This document shows positions 17,741 to 27,039 of a stretch of DNA of 64,000 bases, piece by piece. The notes under the pieces were generated by a model, which was not told the origin of the DNA, did not search any database, and saw only the letters and a program-made list of their open reading frames with translations. The stretch is from Flavobacterium frigoris PS1 (GTDB lineage Bacteria > Bacteroidota > Bacteroidia > Flavobacteriales > Flavobacteriaceae), in contig NZ_AHKF01000004.1 in NCBI RefSeq assembly GCF_000252125.1, forward strand, positions 1-64,000. The letters run 5' to 3'. A program made the translations under genes and the position numbers. The first letter of the stretch is position 1; each line of letters starts with the position of its first letter.

Positions 17741-18328
17741 CTATTGTTTGCTCGCCAACTCACTTCTTGACTTGTATGCTTTTAAATATTCTCCTTTGGG
17801 TGTTCCGTCATCAAATGAACTGAATGTAATCAACGTCCTCACCCCTTGCCGTGCGGCCTCGTTAGTAAAACTTTCATATTCTATTCGGTATAGCGCAGCA
17901 TACATTTCGGCTCTACCTGTGCCATGGTAACAATGTATTAATACTGGATAGTTGTCCTTGTTATCCATTATTTTGGTAAAAACCGCTATATTTTCTTTAT
18001 TGGGCACCTGCTCTGATGGATTACTAAAATAGTTCACCCCTCCTATTTTTGCCACTGCTGTTTTTTCGGCCTGTAATTCACCAGGTATTTCTGGGTTTAA
18101 AACCAAATCATTTGTCCCAGGCATTCGCAAATCAACAATTGATTTAATATGGTATTCCTTGACATAACTAGCAATTTGATCTGGAGGAATAACGCCCGAT
18201 TTATATACTTTGCCTTCAGTAATAGTTTCAAAATTATGGTTGATATTCATATCGTAAACATACTTACACACCAATATCATCAGGACACCGAATATTGAAA
18301 GTCCTATTATTTTTGCTTTTTTACTCAT
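17741..18328 (-). CDS. Membrane-anchored protein tyrosine phosphatase-like protein
   Basis: 195 residues: an N-terminal membrane anchor (about 5-25), then a dual-specificity phosphatase fold. The signature VLIHCYHGTGRAE fits HCx5R with the catalytic Cys and Arg, and the general-acid region lies near VDLRMPGTND. The substrate is unknown; relatives act on proteins, lipids or inositol phosphates. The catalytic domain probably faces the periplasm, judged from the short basic N-terminus. The flanking spacers (17482-17740 and 18329-18531) carry no other visible feature. Confidence 0.8.
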   Translation of the reverse strand: MSKKAKIIGLSIFGVLMILVCKYVYDMNINHNFETITEGKVYKSGVIPPDQIASYVKEYHIKSIVDLRMPGTNDLVLNPEIPGELQAEKTAVAKIGGVNYFSNPSEQVPNKENIAVFTKIMDNKDNYPVLIHCYHGTGRAEMYAALYRIEYESFTNEAARQGVRTLITFSSFDDGTPKGEYLKAYKSRSELASKQ

Positions 18329-18531
18329 TTCTCAATTGTGGGATTATGCAACAATGAGTGCCAAAAGTACTGAAATTTAATCACTTGGAACAAAGTCATA
18401 CAACAATAGTTCATTTCATGATAAGTTGAATAAATGAAGAAAAAATCAAGGGAATTTGATTGCTGAATTAGCAAGCAAAATTAATTATTACTACTGCTCT
18501 AATTTGGCATAAAACCCAAAATTACAGAAGA

Positions 18532-19419
18532 CTATGCTTTGACTTTCTTGTCTTGGTGTTTGATAATTCCGTTTAGGATTACCGTGATTAAGATTATTAC
18601 GGCTCCAATATAAAACGAAGTACTCATTTTTTCCTTTCCTCCAATGATGAAATAGGCCAAAATAATACCGTAAACCGGCTCTAAATTAGTCGTCAGCATC
18701 ACCGTATAAGGGCTCAACTTTTCCATAACTTTTACAGATGCGGTAAATGCATAGGCGGTGCAAATAGAAGCCAAAATCAAAATCAGTATCCAGTTATTAA
18801 CGCTCAAAACAAAAAAGTCAGCTGAGAATTTATTTTGGTATAGAAAATAAATCGAAATAAAGAAAACTCCCGACATAAACTCATAAAAGGAAATCACTGA
18901 GGAATCGTGCTTTTCTATCAGCTTCCCATTCATAAGCGTAAACAACACTCCCAGAATGATGGAAACCAAAGCGTATATCATTCCTTCCAGATAGCTAATT
19001 TCAACTTTCATGATCATTCCCAGTCCGGCAATGATAACCAACCCGAAGAGCACTTCGTACCACAGCACTTTTCTACCATAAAAAAGCGGTTCCAGTAGGG
19101 ATGCAAAAAAAGCACCTAATGAAAAAATGGAAAGTGTTATAGAAACATTAGAGACATGAATGGCGTGAAAAAAAGTAATCCAATGCAGGGCAATTAGTAA
19201 GCCTACAAAAACCAACTTCAGTAGTGCAGTTGCAGGAATTCGAAATGATTTCTTTTTGAAAACAATAAACGCTCCTAAAAAAGCGCCCGCAAGCAACATG
19301 CGATACCAAACGATAGCATCTGCAGAAATAGTGATTAATGCGCCTAAAATGGCTGTAAAACCCCAGATAAAAACAATTAAATGAAGGTTTAAATAACTTT
19401 TAAATTTATCGTTTTGCAT
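18532..19419 (-). CDS. EamA/DMT family transporter
   Basis: Inner-membrane drug/metabolite exporter, 295 residues with ten predicted helices in two five-helix EamA repeats (about 8-140 and 155-285); the second repeat shows the NLEPVYGIILAYFIIGG pattern of the family. Its start overlaps the end of the upstream LptF/LptG-type gene by 14 bases, so the two are co-transcribed. The substrate cannot be read from sequence; amino acids or other small metabolites are typical. Confidence 0.9.
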   Translation of the reverse strand: MQNDKFKSYLNLHLIVFIWGFTAILGALITISADAIVWYRMLLAGAFLGAFIVFKKKSFRIPATALLKLVFVGLLIALHWITFFHAIHVSNVSITLSIFSLGAFFASLLEPLFYGRKVLWYEVLFGLVIIAGLGMIMKVEISYLEGMIYALVSIILGVLFTLMNGKLIEKHDSSVISFYEFMSGVFFISIYFLYQNKFSADFFVLSVNNWILILILASICTAYAFTASVKVMEKLSPYTVMLTTNLEPVYGIILAYFIIGGKEKMSTSFYIGAVIILITVILNGIIKHQDKKVKA

Positions 19420-20494
19420 TTCGTAGTAAAAAGATCGCTAAAATTCCAAAAACAAAATTTGGAAACCAAACCGCAATCAAAGGTGAAAAACTAGATTTTT
19501 CAGCAAGTACGCCAAAAATCTTATCAAAAAATACGTAAGCAAACGCCAGTGCGATTCCTATAGTAAGGTTCATTCCCATTCCTCCCCTGCGCTTCATCGC
19601 AGAAACAGAAACAGCAATTATGGTCAAGATAAAGGCCGAAACTGGCACACTGAATTTCTTATATAAAACGACCATGTAGACGTTGATATTAGAGGAACCT
19701 CGTTTTTTTTCTTTATCAATGAAATCTAATAATTCACTTAAACTCAACGTTTCAGCAATATATACCACAGGAGTCAAATCTTCCAGTTCAAAACTGAACT
19801 TTGTCTTTTTCTCTGGCATTTTCTCTATTTTGTCGCCTAATATACCTACAGTTCTTTTTGTAAAATCATACATGGTGTAGGTACTGTCTTCTGGATTCCA
19901 TTTTATCCTGCTGGCTGTAATCTTAGAGACTAATTGGTCTTTCTTGAATTTCTCCAAAGCAAAATTAAAGGCGACATTCGATACCGGATTAAAACTGTTC
20001 ACATACAGAAACTCATTGTCGTTAATCTGTCTGTAAACGTCAGTATTATCTCCACGCATCTGCTCTTTTCCTCCTCCTTTAAGATAGGTATATCTAAAGT
20101 TATTGAAACCTTCACTGGATGCAGGAACAACCCAAAAACCCATCAATAAAACAAATACTGACACAATTGACGCACCAATAATATAAGGCCTTAAAAACCG
20201 TGTAAAAGATATCCCTGAACCTAAAATGGCAATAATCTCTGTATTATTAGCCAGTTTTGAAGTAAACCAAATAATGGACAAAAACAAAAAGATGGGAAAC
20301 AAAGAATTGGCGAAATAGATGGTAAAATGATAATAATAAATCGCAATTTCCAATATTGGAATCTTGTTTTCTATCATTTTATTCACCTTCTCTGATACGT
20401 CAATGATAATTCCAATAGGTATAAACATCAATAACATAGCCGCAAAAGTGGCTAAGTATCTTTTCAGGATGTATCTATCTATTATTGTTAACAT
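19406..20494 (-). CDS. LptF/LptG family permease
   Basis: Inner-membrane component of the LPS export bridge (LptB2FG), 362 residues. Layout fits the YjgP/YjgQ family: helices at about 10-35, 55-80 and 100-120, a large periplasmic beta-jellyroll domain (about 125-265), then three C-terminal helices. It starts MLTIIDRYILKRYLATF, the typical LptG N-terminus. Downstream it overlaps the EamA transporter gene. LptG fits slightly better than LptF, but I do not separate them firmly. Confidence 0.9.
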   Translation of the reverse strand: MLTIIDRYILKRYLATFAAMLLMFIPIGIIIDVSEKVNKMIENKIPILEIAIYYYHFTIYFANSLFPIFLFLSIIWFTSKLANNTEIIAILGSGISFTRFLRPYIIGASIVSVFVLLMGFWVVPASSEGFNNFRYTYLKGGGKEQMRGDNTDVYRQINDNEFLYVNSFNPVSNVAFNFALEKFKKDQLVSKITASRIKWNPEDSTYTMYDFTKRTVGILGDKIEKMPEKKTKFSFELEDLTPVVYIAETLSLSELLDFIDKEKKRGSSNINVYMVVLYKKFSVPVSAFILTIIAVSVSAMKRRGGMGMNLTIGIALAFAYVFFDKIFGVLAEKSSFSPLIAVWFPNFVFGILAIFLLRNAKR

Positions 20495-20591
20495 AAAAGT
20501 GTAATCGGTTAATCGTTTATTTGTTTAGAACCAAAACCTATGATTGCTTACTCGATTAAACACATAACCGAATAAGCAAATCAACATTTTT

Positions 20592-21722
20592 TTACAATCT
20601 CTGGTTCATATTCTTCACCATCATTTCTTTCCAAGGTCTGAAATCACCGGCTAAGATATGTTTTCTAGCCTCACGAACCAACCACATATAAAACCCAAGA
20701 TTGTGAATCGTAGCAATTTGTTTCCCTAGGTATTCATTAGCAGCAAATAAGTGACGTAAATACGCTTTCGTGTATTCCGTATCCACATAAGTGATAGCCA
20801 TTTCGTCAATAGGCGAAAAGTCATCTTCCCATTTCTTATTCTTGATATTAATTGTCCCGTTAGCGGTAAACAACATTCCGTTTCTGGCGTTACGCGTAGG
20901 CATCACACAATCAAACATATCAACTCCAAGGGCAATGTTTTCCAAAATATTAATTGGAGTTCCCACGCCCATTAAGTAACGCGGTTTGTCTTCTGGCAAA
21001 ATCTCACAAACCACTTCCGTCATAGCATACATTTCCTCTGCAGGCTCCCCTACTGAAAGTCCACCAATGGCGTTTCCTACTTGGTTTGAATTGGCAATAT
21101 ATTCTGCTGATTGCTGACGCAAGTCCTTATAACAACTTCCTTGAACAATAGGGAAAAAAGCTTGGTCATAACCGTATTTAACGGGCACTTTCTCCAAGTG
21201 ATTCACACAACGGTCTAACCATCGGTGTGTCATTTTCATAGAGCGCTTTGCATAATTATAATCACAAGGGTAAGGTGTACACTCGTCAAATGCCATGATA
21301 ATATCAGCACCTATAGTACGCTGAATTTCCATTACATTCTCAGGTGTAAAGAAGTGGTATGAACCGTCAATATGCGATTTGAATTTCACTCCCTCTTCCT
21401 TTATTTTTCGGTTTGCTGATAGCGAATACACTTGGTATCCTCCTGAATCCGTCAAAATATTACGGTCCCAATTCATGAATTTATGCAATCCACCTGCTTT
21501 TTCAAGGATTTCGGTTTGCGGACGCAAGTATAAATGGTAGGTGTTTCCCAGGATGATATCCGGGTTTATATCTAATTTTAATTCCCTCTGGTGCACCCCT
21601 TTTACTGAGGCTACAGTACCCACAGGCATAAAAATTGGTGTTTCAATCACACCGTGATCAGTAGTAATGCTTCCCGCTCTGGCTTTCGACTGCGGGTCTT
21701 TTTTTAATAAATCAAACTTCAT
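20592..21722 (-). CDS. tgt: tRNA-guanine (queuine) transglycosylase
   Basis: Exchanges guanine 34 for preQ1 in tRNAs with GUN anticodons, the queuosine pathway. 376 residues, full length. Motifs: GNTYHLYLRPQ, the DSGGYQ substrate pocket with catalytic Asp, FDECTPYP, GGLSVGE, and MPTRNARNG with the second catalytic Asp in the preceding VDMFDCVM. The four zinc ligands expected near the C-terminus are not the classical CxCxxC; the segment ATTGATTTTACG-side region reads KKWEDDFSPID, so the zinc site appears lost, as in many Bacteroidetes. A -7 box TATCTTTG lies at 21761-21754. Confidence 0.97.
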   Translation of the reverse strand: MKFDLLKKDPQSKARAGSITTDHGVIETPIFMPVGTVASVKGVHQRELKLDINPDIILGNTYHLYLRPQTEILEKAGGLHKFMNWDRNILTDSGGYQVYSLSANRKIKEEGVKFKSHIDGSYHFFTPENVMEIQRTIGADIIMAFDECTPYPCDYNYAKRSMKMTHRWLDRCVNHLEKVPVKYGYDQAFFPIVQGSCYKDLRQQSAEYIANSNQVGNAIGGLSVGEPAEEMYAMTEVVCEILPEDKPRYLMGVGTPINILENIALGVDMFDCVMPTRNARNGMLFTANGTINIKNKKWEDDFSPIDEMAITYVDTEYTKAYLRHLFAANEYLGKQIATIHNLGFYMWLVREARKHILAGDFRPWKEMMVKNMNQRL

Positions 21723-21884
21723 ATTGTCGTATTTCTTCCGATTGTTCGGCGCGCAAAGATAGCTTAATTTGAAAACTAGATAATTAGATATCTCAAAAAA
21801 TTAATTAAGATTTGGGAATTCGCAGCTAATAAGGGATTCAAAAGCACTTTATAAATCCAGTCAGCGTTCAAAAATTATTTATTT

Positions 21885-22006
21885 GGGCGTGACCTTGTTG
21901 CAGAAAACACAGTTCCAAAACCTAATTTAGATAGCAACAAGGTCGGGCTATCCGTTACAATCTCCCGAAAAAAAATCGGGAGGATTTTCACTACTATCCC
22001 TCACGC
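21885..22006. repeat. Folded interspersed repeat, attC-like
   Basis: A composite structure: outer arms GCGTGA (21887-21892) and TCACGC (22001-22006); hairpin ACCTTGTTGC/GCAACAAGGT (21892-21901 with 21934-21943); strip CGGGCTATCCGTTACAATC; hairpin CTCCCGA/TCGGGAG (21962-21968 with 21976-21982); and a strip ending in CTACTATCCC. The strips resemble a repeat that I recall from many flavobacterial genomes, but I could not search. The shape, one long imperfect hairpin with unpaired bases, recalls integron attC sites. The flanks 21723-21884 and 22007-22301 show no gene. Confidence 0.6.
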
Positions 22007-22301
22007 AAAACAATAGTTTCGTTGCCACAAGAACAATACTAAAACTGATTAGCGATGCATGAACAATACGATCAAAGTATGTACCCCTGTAATTACGAAA
22101 AGCCTACAACAACTAAAAAGTCCATTTGATGATTTATAAGATAATTATTATATATTTGATAATAGAATAAGTCTGACTCTAGTCAGACTTATCTACCCTA
22201 AAGTGGGATGATAAGCATGATTTTATTAGCCGTATATCTTAGTTAATAGCAAACTCAACGTAGAGTCAAGAATCTAACGCAATTTTATAACCAAAAGAAA
22301 A

Positions 22302-22958
22302 ATGAAATTACTAACATCTCAAAAGAATTCTCTTTTTGAATTAATACAACAAATTGATTTCTTTTCTCATAATCAATTTGAATTAATAGAAAAAGATATT
22401 ATGGGAGTATGTGATACTCACGTTGAATATAAAGCAAATAAAGACTTTTATTTCAGATTTATTGATTCAAATTATGCAAATTCACTATTTGTAAATCATT
22501 CTCCAGGTGACCAACAAATTATGGACTCAAGTTCTAAAATAAGTTGGGATGAAACTTTAAATATTTTTGACAATTGGCTGTATTATTTACAAAGAGAAGT
22601 TACATCTCCTAATCTTTGGCAACAATTTAAAACTGAAATCTCCGAAATAAAATATATTAATAACTTTAGTAACCAAAAGTTTTCTTTTTCTGAATATACT
22701 GAAATTTCAGAAAAAATAGATGTTTTAAAAAGTAGTCTTTCATCAATTCCTTTAATTTTAAATCAGCAAAATGAGATAATTTTAAGACTTGACCATTTAA
22801 GTGAAACAGCTAAATAATTAGGGAAATTTGATTGGATAAATTTATTTATCGGTACAATTATAAGTGTTGTACTTCAATTAAATGTCACACCTGAAAATGC
22901 AAATGCAATTTGGGACTTGATAAAAAGAGTTTTTAATAATTACTTTTTACCTAAATAG
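22302..22958 (+). pseudogene. Unknown membrane-anchored protein broken by an in-frame stop
   Basis: The frame from ATG 22302 reads 171 residues to a TAA at 22815. The same frame then stays open for 46 more codons with coding-like sequence (LGKFDWINLFIGTIISVVLQ, a membrane helix, then an amphipathic end NAIWDLIKRVFNNYF) and stops at 22956. The simplest reading is a nonsense mutation that removed the membrane anchor from a 218-codon gene. The N-terminal part is soluble and unknown to me. It lies between two structured repeats, which suggests accessory cassette-like DNA. Confidence 0.7.
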
Positions 22959-23095
22959 TCAGCCATTAACAGCTACTACAACGGATCTGGGCAATTGGCT
23001 AAATGGGAAGAGGTTTTATATTTGTTATGATTTGGCAAATCCGAAAATAGGGATTAATTTAGTCCCAAACGTCCTGCTTTAACTATTGAAGTAAA
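22959..23095. repeat. Second structured intergenic element, cassette boundary
   Basis: After the broken gene come the segment CAGCCATTAACAGCTACTAC, the perfect palindrome GATTTG-G-CAAATC (23029-23041) and a hairpin GGGATTA/TAGTCCC (around 23051-23067). The first segment looks like a recurring flavobacterial spacer sequence, by memory only. Together with the repeat at 21885-22006 it brackets the broken gene. Confidence 0.4.
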
Positions 23096-23118
23096 AAAGT
23101 AAAAAACAACTAACTAGT

Positions 23119-24297
23119 ATGTTCTTAATAGACAAGCCCTTTGTTTCCGATTTTCTTATCGAAACAATAAAAGACAATAATTATAAAATAATTGCAACCA
23201 AAGTAGCCAAAGAATTGGTAAAAGATGATTCTTTGGCATGGATACCGGAAGAGGAAGCACTCGCTTTACTAAAAAACGATCCAGAAATTTCTCTTTATAG
23301 CAATTCAGAGAACGCATTAGCTTGGATCGATCAATACTATGGAGAAAGTGAATTATCAAGCCAATTACATGTTTTAAAAAATAAAGTAAAGTTTAGAGAA
23401 CTTATAAAAGAGTTATTTCCCGACTTTTATTTCAAGCAAATAAGTATTGAAGAAATCCAACGATTGTCCGATGATGAAATACGTTTCCCATTTGTAATTA
23501 AACCTGCTGTTGGTTTCTTTAGCATAGGAGTTCATATCGTAGAAAATGAAAAAGACTGGATAAAAGCTAAAAGTGAGTTACAAGCTGATAAACTTAAAAG
23601 TATATTTCCTGAAAATGTTTTAAACACCAGTAATTTTATTATCGAAGAATTTATTCGAGGAGAAGAATATGCAATCGATTATTATTACGACAATAATGGA
23701 GATGCTGTTTTGTTAAACGTTTTACATCACCTCTTCTCCTCCGGAACAGATACAAGTGATCGGGTTTATTCAACATCCAAAGCAATCATTGAAAAGTATA
23801 AAATTGATCTTGAATATTTTTTAAGTAAAATTGGTAAAGAGTTACATTTAAAAAATTTCCCAGCTCATGCAGAAGTCCGCATAGATGAAAATGGGAAAAT
23901 AATCCCTATCGAAGTAAACCCTTTACGATTTGGTGGGTTTTGCACTACGGCTGACCTTATGGGAGTAACTTTAGGATTTAATGAATACAAATGCTTTTGT
24001 GAAAATAAAAAACCAGACTGGGATACCATATTTAAAGGAAAAGAGAATAAAATATTTAGTGTCATTATTTTGGATAATAATTCGGGCATAATCCCTTCGG
24101 ATATTTTAAGATTTAACTATTCAGATCTTGCTAAAGACTTTGAAAAACCGATATTAATTAGAGAATTAGATATAAATAAATATCCTGTATTTGGATTAGC
24201 TTTTATTGAAAGTACTGCCAGTAATAAAAAAGAATTAAATGATATTCTGACCTCTGATTTAAGAAAATATATAGTATCAAAACAAGGAAAATTTTAA
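23119..24297 (+). CDS. ATP-grasp domain protein
   Basis: 392 residues. The ATP-grasp fold is visible from about 85 to 300: RFPFVIKPAVGFFSIGV (ATP-binding strand with Lys), FIIEEFIRGEEYAIDYYYD (hinge and Glu), and the metal site with AEVRIDENGKIIPIEVNPLRFGG (Glu and Asn). Such enzymes couple ATP hydrolysis to amide or thioester bond formation between a carboxylate and an amine. The substrate is unknown. A formyltransferase gene follows 125 bases later in the same direction, so the two probably make one small-molecule modification. There is no signal peptide. Confidence 0.85.
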   Translation: MFLIDKPFVSDFLIETIKDNNYKIIATKVAKELVKDDSLAWIPEEEALALLKNDPEISLYSNSENALAWIDQYYGESELSSQLHVLKNKVKFRELIKELFPDFYFKQISIEEIQRLSDDEIRFPFVIKPAVGFFSIGVHIVENEKDWIKAKSELQADKLKSIFPENVLNTSNFIIEEFIRGEEYAIDYYYDNNGDAVLLNVLHHLFSSGTDTSDRVYSTSKAIIEKYKIDLEYFLSKIGKELHLKNFPAHAEVRIDENGKIIPIEVNPLRFGGFCTTADLMGVTLGFNEYKCFCENKKPDWDTIFKGKENKIFSVIILDNNSGIIPSDILRFNYSDLAKDFEKPILIRELDINKYPVFGLAFIESTASNKKELNDILTSDLRKYIVSKQGKF

Positions 24298-24422
24298 CGC
24301 TCAAAAAACCCGATCGCTCGGATATGCACAATAGTTAGTGCGATTTTACAAACTTTGCTCACAATGACAAGAAAATAAAACAGCAGCACGGCTCCCCATT
24401 ATGAACAACAACATCTATTTAA

Positions 24423-25286
24423 ATGAAAATAGTATTATTCCTTAACAAGGATCTTCAGGCCAATATTGCCTATAATTTGCTTAAGCAAGAATTGAGGCAT
24501 CATACCTTAAGAATATATTATTCAGAATCTGTAGGGAATCCGGACGGAAAAGCCGCTGATTTAGTTCGATTAGAACACTATGAAAAACATTATTTTCATA
24601 ATGAAATAGCCAATTTTACTAAAAACACTAAACTCAGGTATTCGTTTGAGTTTTTTGATCACACATTCAATTCTTTCCCATTTGAAAAAGCAACTAATGT
24701 AAATTCGGAAGAGTTTATTACTGAGATGAAATTGTATGAGCCCGATTTATTTATTTCGATTCGTTTTGGAAAAATATTTAAAGATGCCATTATCCAAGTT
24801 CCAAAATTAGGTTTATTAAACCTTCATTCAGCTATTTTGCCCCACTACAAAGGAATTATGGGAACGCTTCACGCTATCAAAGAACAAAATAAAACGATAG
24901 GCTGCACACTTCATACCATTCCCGATGCCGGCATCGATACAGGCGAAATAATCGAAATTGCGCAACTAGATGTTTGCCCTGAAAAATCATTGTTTTGGCA
25001 CATTATTCAGCTCTATCCATTAGGAGTAGCTCTTTTAATACAGGCTATCCAATTATTACAAAGGGGAGACCATTTAAAAACTAAGAAACAAAACCTTCAA
25101 GAAGGCAACTATTTTTCGGTTCCCACAGAAAATGATTTTCAGCAAATAAAAAATCTAGGAATGGATATCATTTCTCCTACTGACTACGAAGCAGTTTTAC
25201 TGCAGTTTGTATTTGAAAACTTAACTGACTTGGAGAAACGTAGCTTAAGAAAGCTATTAGTTGATTCCGGTTTAAAACAATACTAA
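24423..25286 (+). CDS. Formyltransferase family protein
   Basis: 287 residues. The formyl-transferase core is clear: LLNLHSAILPHYKGIMGTLH (Asn and His of the active site) and DAGIDTGEII (catalytic Asp), so it likely transfers a formyl group from 10-formyltetrahydrofolate. The C-terminal domain differs from tRNA-Met formyltransferase, and this chromosome must have a separate fmt, so a metabolite or sugar amine is the probable substrate. It follows an ATP-grasp gene. The spacer 24298-24422 shows no structure I can name. Confidence 0.85.
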   Translation: MKIVLFLNKDLQANIAYNLLKQELRHHTLRIYYSESVGNPDGKAADLVRLEHYEKHYFHNEIANFTKNTKLRYSFEFFDHTFNSFPFEKATNVNSEEFITEMKLYEPDLFISIRFGKIFKDAIIQVPKLGLLNLHSAILPHYKGIMGTLHAIKEQNKTIGCTLHTIPDAGIDTGEIIEIAQLDVCPEKSLFWHIIQLYPLGVALLIQAIQLLQRGDHLKTKKQNLQEGNYFSVPTENDFQQIKNLGMDIISPTDYEAVLLQFVFENLTDLEKRSLRKLLVDSGLKQY

Positions 25287-25361
25287 CAAATCTATTACTA
25301 ATTAGGAACAGAACTCCTAAACTCAAGGGGCAAATCGCTATTTAAAAGATCATTTCACATA

Positions 25362-25403
25362 AAAAAAAACCGCTTCTTTCTACCTAAGAAAGAACGGTTT
25401 TTT
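25362..25403. terminator. Bidirectional terminator
   Basis: AAACCG-C-TTCTTTC (25367-25380) pairs with GAAAGAACGGTTT (25388-25400) with one bulged C. A T tract follows on the plus strand and an A tract precedes, so it can serve both the formyltransferase gene and the convergent His-rich gene. Confidence 0.85.
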
Positions 25404-25420
25404 CAACTAATTTCACATAT

Positions 25421-25888
25421 TTAAAAAACTCCTAAGCGTACACTTGGCACACGTACCCCTACTTGTGTTTTAACTGAGGTTCTACTAGGACTTCTTTGGT
25501 AATTACGTTGGTCGTATTCGTAATAATAAAATCCTGCATGATGATAGAACGAATCACTGTGGTAACAATGGTCATCACAATGATGATGATGTTCAGCATA
25601 AGTATCTTTTTTTCCTTGCATATACACTCTGTATGCTCTTCTATTATCCTTCTTTAACTCTTTTTCATACTGTTCTTGCTCCTGCCAAAATGATTCTTCA
25701 TCACTTTTACTTTTTGCTTTAAACTTCAGTTCGTAACTCGCATCTTCTGCACCTCTTTGCTCGTAATAGGACAATTTTTCTTGATTTGTGCTTATTTTCG
25801 CTTCACTTTTCACTTTGGTTTCCTGAGCATTTACGGTAGCTACAGCTCCAAATAATACTATTGTCAATATAGTTTTAATTGCTTTCAT
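25421..25888 (-). CDS. Secreted His/Tyr-rich protein
   Basis: 155 residues with a signal peptide (1-21, ending VNAQ). The middle is charged and helical (SFWQEQEQYEKELKKDNRRA). The second half has HHHHCDDHCYHSDSFYHHAG, a dense run of His, Cys and Asp that could bind zinc, copper or nickel, then a Tyr-rich segment. The C-terminus is basic (SPSRTSVKTQVGVRVPSVRL). I know no family. It is a single gene with a terminator. Metal buffering in the periplasm is one plausible role. Confidence 0.7.
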   Translation of the reverse strand: MKAIKTILTIVLFGAVATVNAQETKVKSEAKISTNQEKLSYYEQRGAEDASYELKFKAKSKSDEESFWQEQEQYEKELKKDNRRAYRVYMQGKKDTYAEHHHHCDDHCYHSDSFYHHAGFYYYEYDQRNYQRSPSRTSVKTQVGVRVPSVRLGVF

Positions 25889-26171
25889 AATTTAAATTTT
25901 AATGATAGTACACTATCGTTTGTCTTCTTGACTTCAACAGTAAGACAACTATAAAGTAGTTTACCCTACCTTTATTAATAATAATTTTCACAAACAGCGT
26001 TCTATGTTCTGAAGTAATAAAGGCATTTTGTAGCCAGTAGAGTGTATTAACTTTAAAGTGTTAAAACTGAATCAATAGTTCTCGGAATATGTAAATAAAA
26101 TAACATATTGAAATAATTGTATAATACATTAGCTAATTAAAAAAGCCAATTTTGTAGTATATAAATTGAAT

Positions 26172-27032
26172 ATGAAAAAATTAATTATCCTCTTTACGAT
26201 TATGGCAGTGTCATTTTCTTGTAAGCAAAATGAATCTGCTGAGGCCACTAAGAAAGCTCCCGTGCGCAAAGTACGCAAAGAACCAAAAGCGATTTCTTAC
26301 ACCTTAGAAAATACCAAGCAGTGGTTAGAAACAAATGCACAAGACAATTCTAAAATGCGAATTGCTCTTGCACTTAACAGAACCGATAAAGCAAATTTTA
26401 CACAAATGGATTCTGTAGTTGTCGCTGGTGATATGAGTGGCGATATTGAATTTTACTTGCCGTTCCCTCATCATGTTAGTTCTCTTGAGAGTATTGACAA
26501 GATTATTTATTTCTCGTATCCAACTCAAACGTTTGCTGCCTACGAAAATGGGGAATTGATCTATACAGGGCCAACAAATATGGGTAGAAAAAAAGACCCT
26601 ACTCCAACGGGGCTTTTCTTTACTAACTGGAAAGCAGAAGAAACTACTAGTACATTCAATGACGAATGGGATTTACGTTGGAATTTTAATGTAGAGAATA
26701 AATTAGGTGTGGGTTGGCACCAATACAGCTTACCAGGTTATCCGGCCTCGCACTCCTGTTTACGACTTCAGGAAACGGATGCCCGTTACCTTTATGACTG
26801 GGCTGACCAATGGGTGCTGGCAGATCAGGAAAATGTAAAAGTAAAAGGAACTCCGGTAATTGTTTTTGGTTCTTATGATTTTGACGCTGCAAAACCATGG
26901 TTGCAATTAATTAAAAATCCAAAAGCCCTAGAAATCACAGAAAATGAAATGGATGAAATTACAAAGCCATTCCTAAGTGATATCCTAAAAGAACAAGAAA
27001 CTAGAAAGTCAACTAAAATCGCTGAAAAATAG
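26172..27032 (+). CDS. L,D-transpeptidase (YkuD) lipoprotein
   Basis: Cross-links or attaches partners to peptidoglycan, or trims it, in the periplasm. From the ATG at 26172 the protein has 286 residues; an in-frame TTG 6 bases upstream is less likely. Lipobox SFSC with Cys 17. The YkuD domain spans about 110-235: the strand YPTQTFAAYENGELI, TPTGLF, H183, and SHSCLRL with the catalytic Cys 196 (SHSC instead of the common SHGC). The C-terminal end is acidic and helical. The 25889-26171 spacer shows no other feature. Confidence 0.9.
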   Translation: MKKLIILFTIMAVSFSCKQNESAEATKKAPVRKVRKEPKAISYTLENTKQWLETNAQDNSKMRIALALNRTDKANFTQMDSVVVAGDMSGDIEFYLPFPHHVSSLESIDKIIYFSYPTQTFAAYENGELIYTGPTNMGRKKDPTPTGLFFTNWKAEETTSTFNDEWDLRWNFNVENKLGVGWHQYSLPGYPASHSCLRLQETDARYLYDWADQWVLADQENVKVKGTPVIVFGSYDFDAAKPWLQLIKNPKALEITENEMDEITKPFLSDILKEQETRKSTKIAEK

Positions 27033-27039
27033 AAGGGCC

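Noticed and set aside
21885..23095. CRISPR array or insertion sequence in the accessory block
   Set aside because: No regularly spaced direct repeats, and no transposase frame or terminal inverted repeats were found here or elsewhere in the window.
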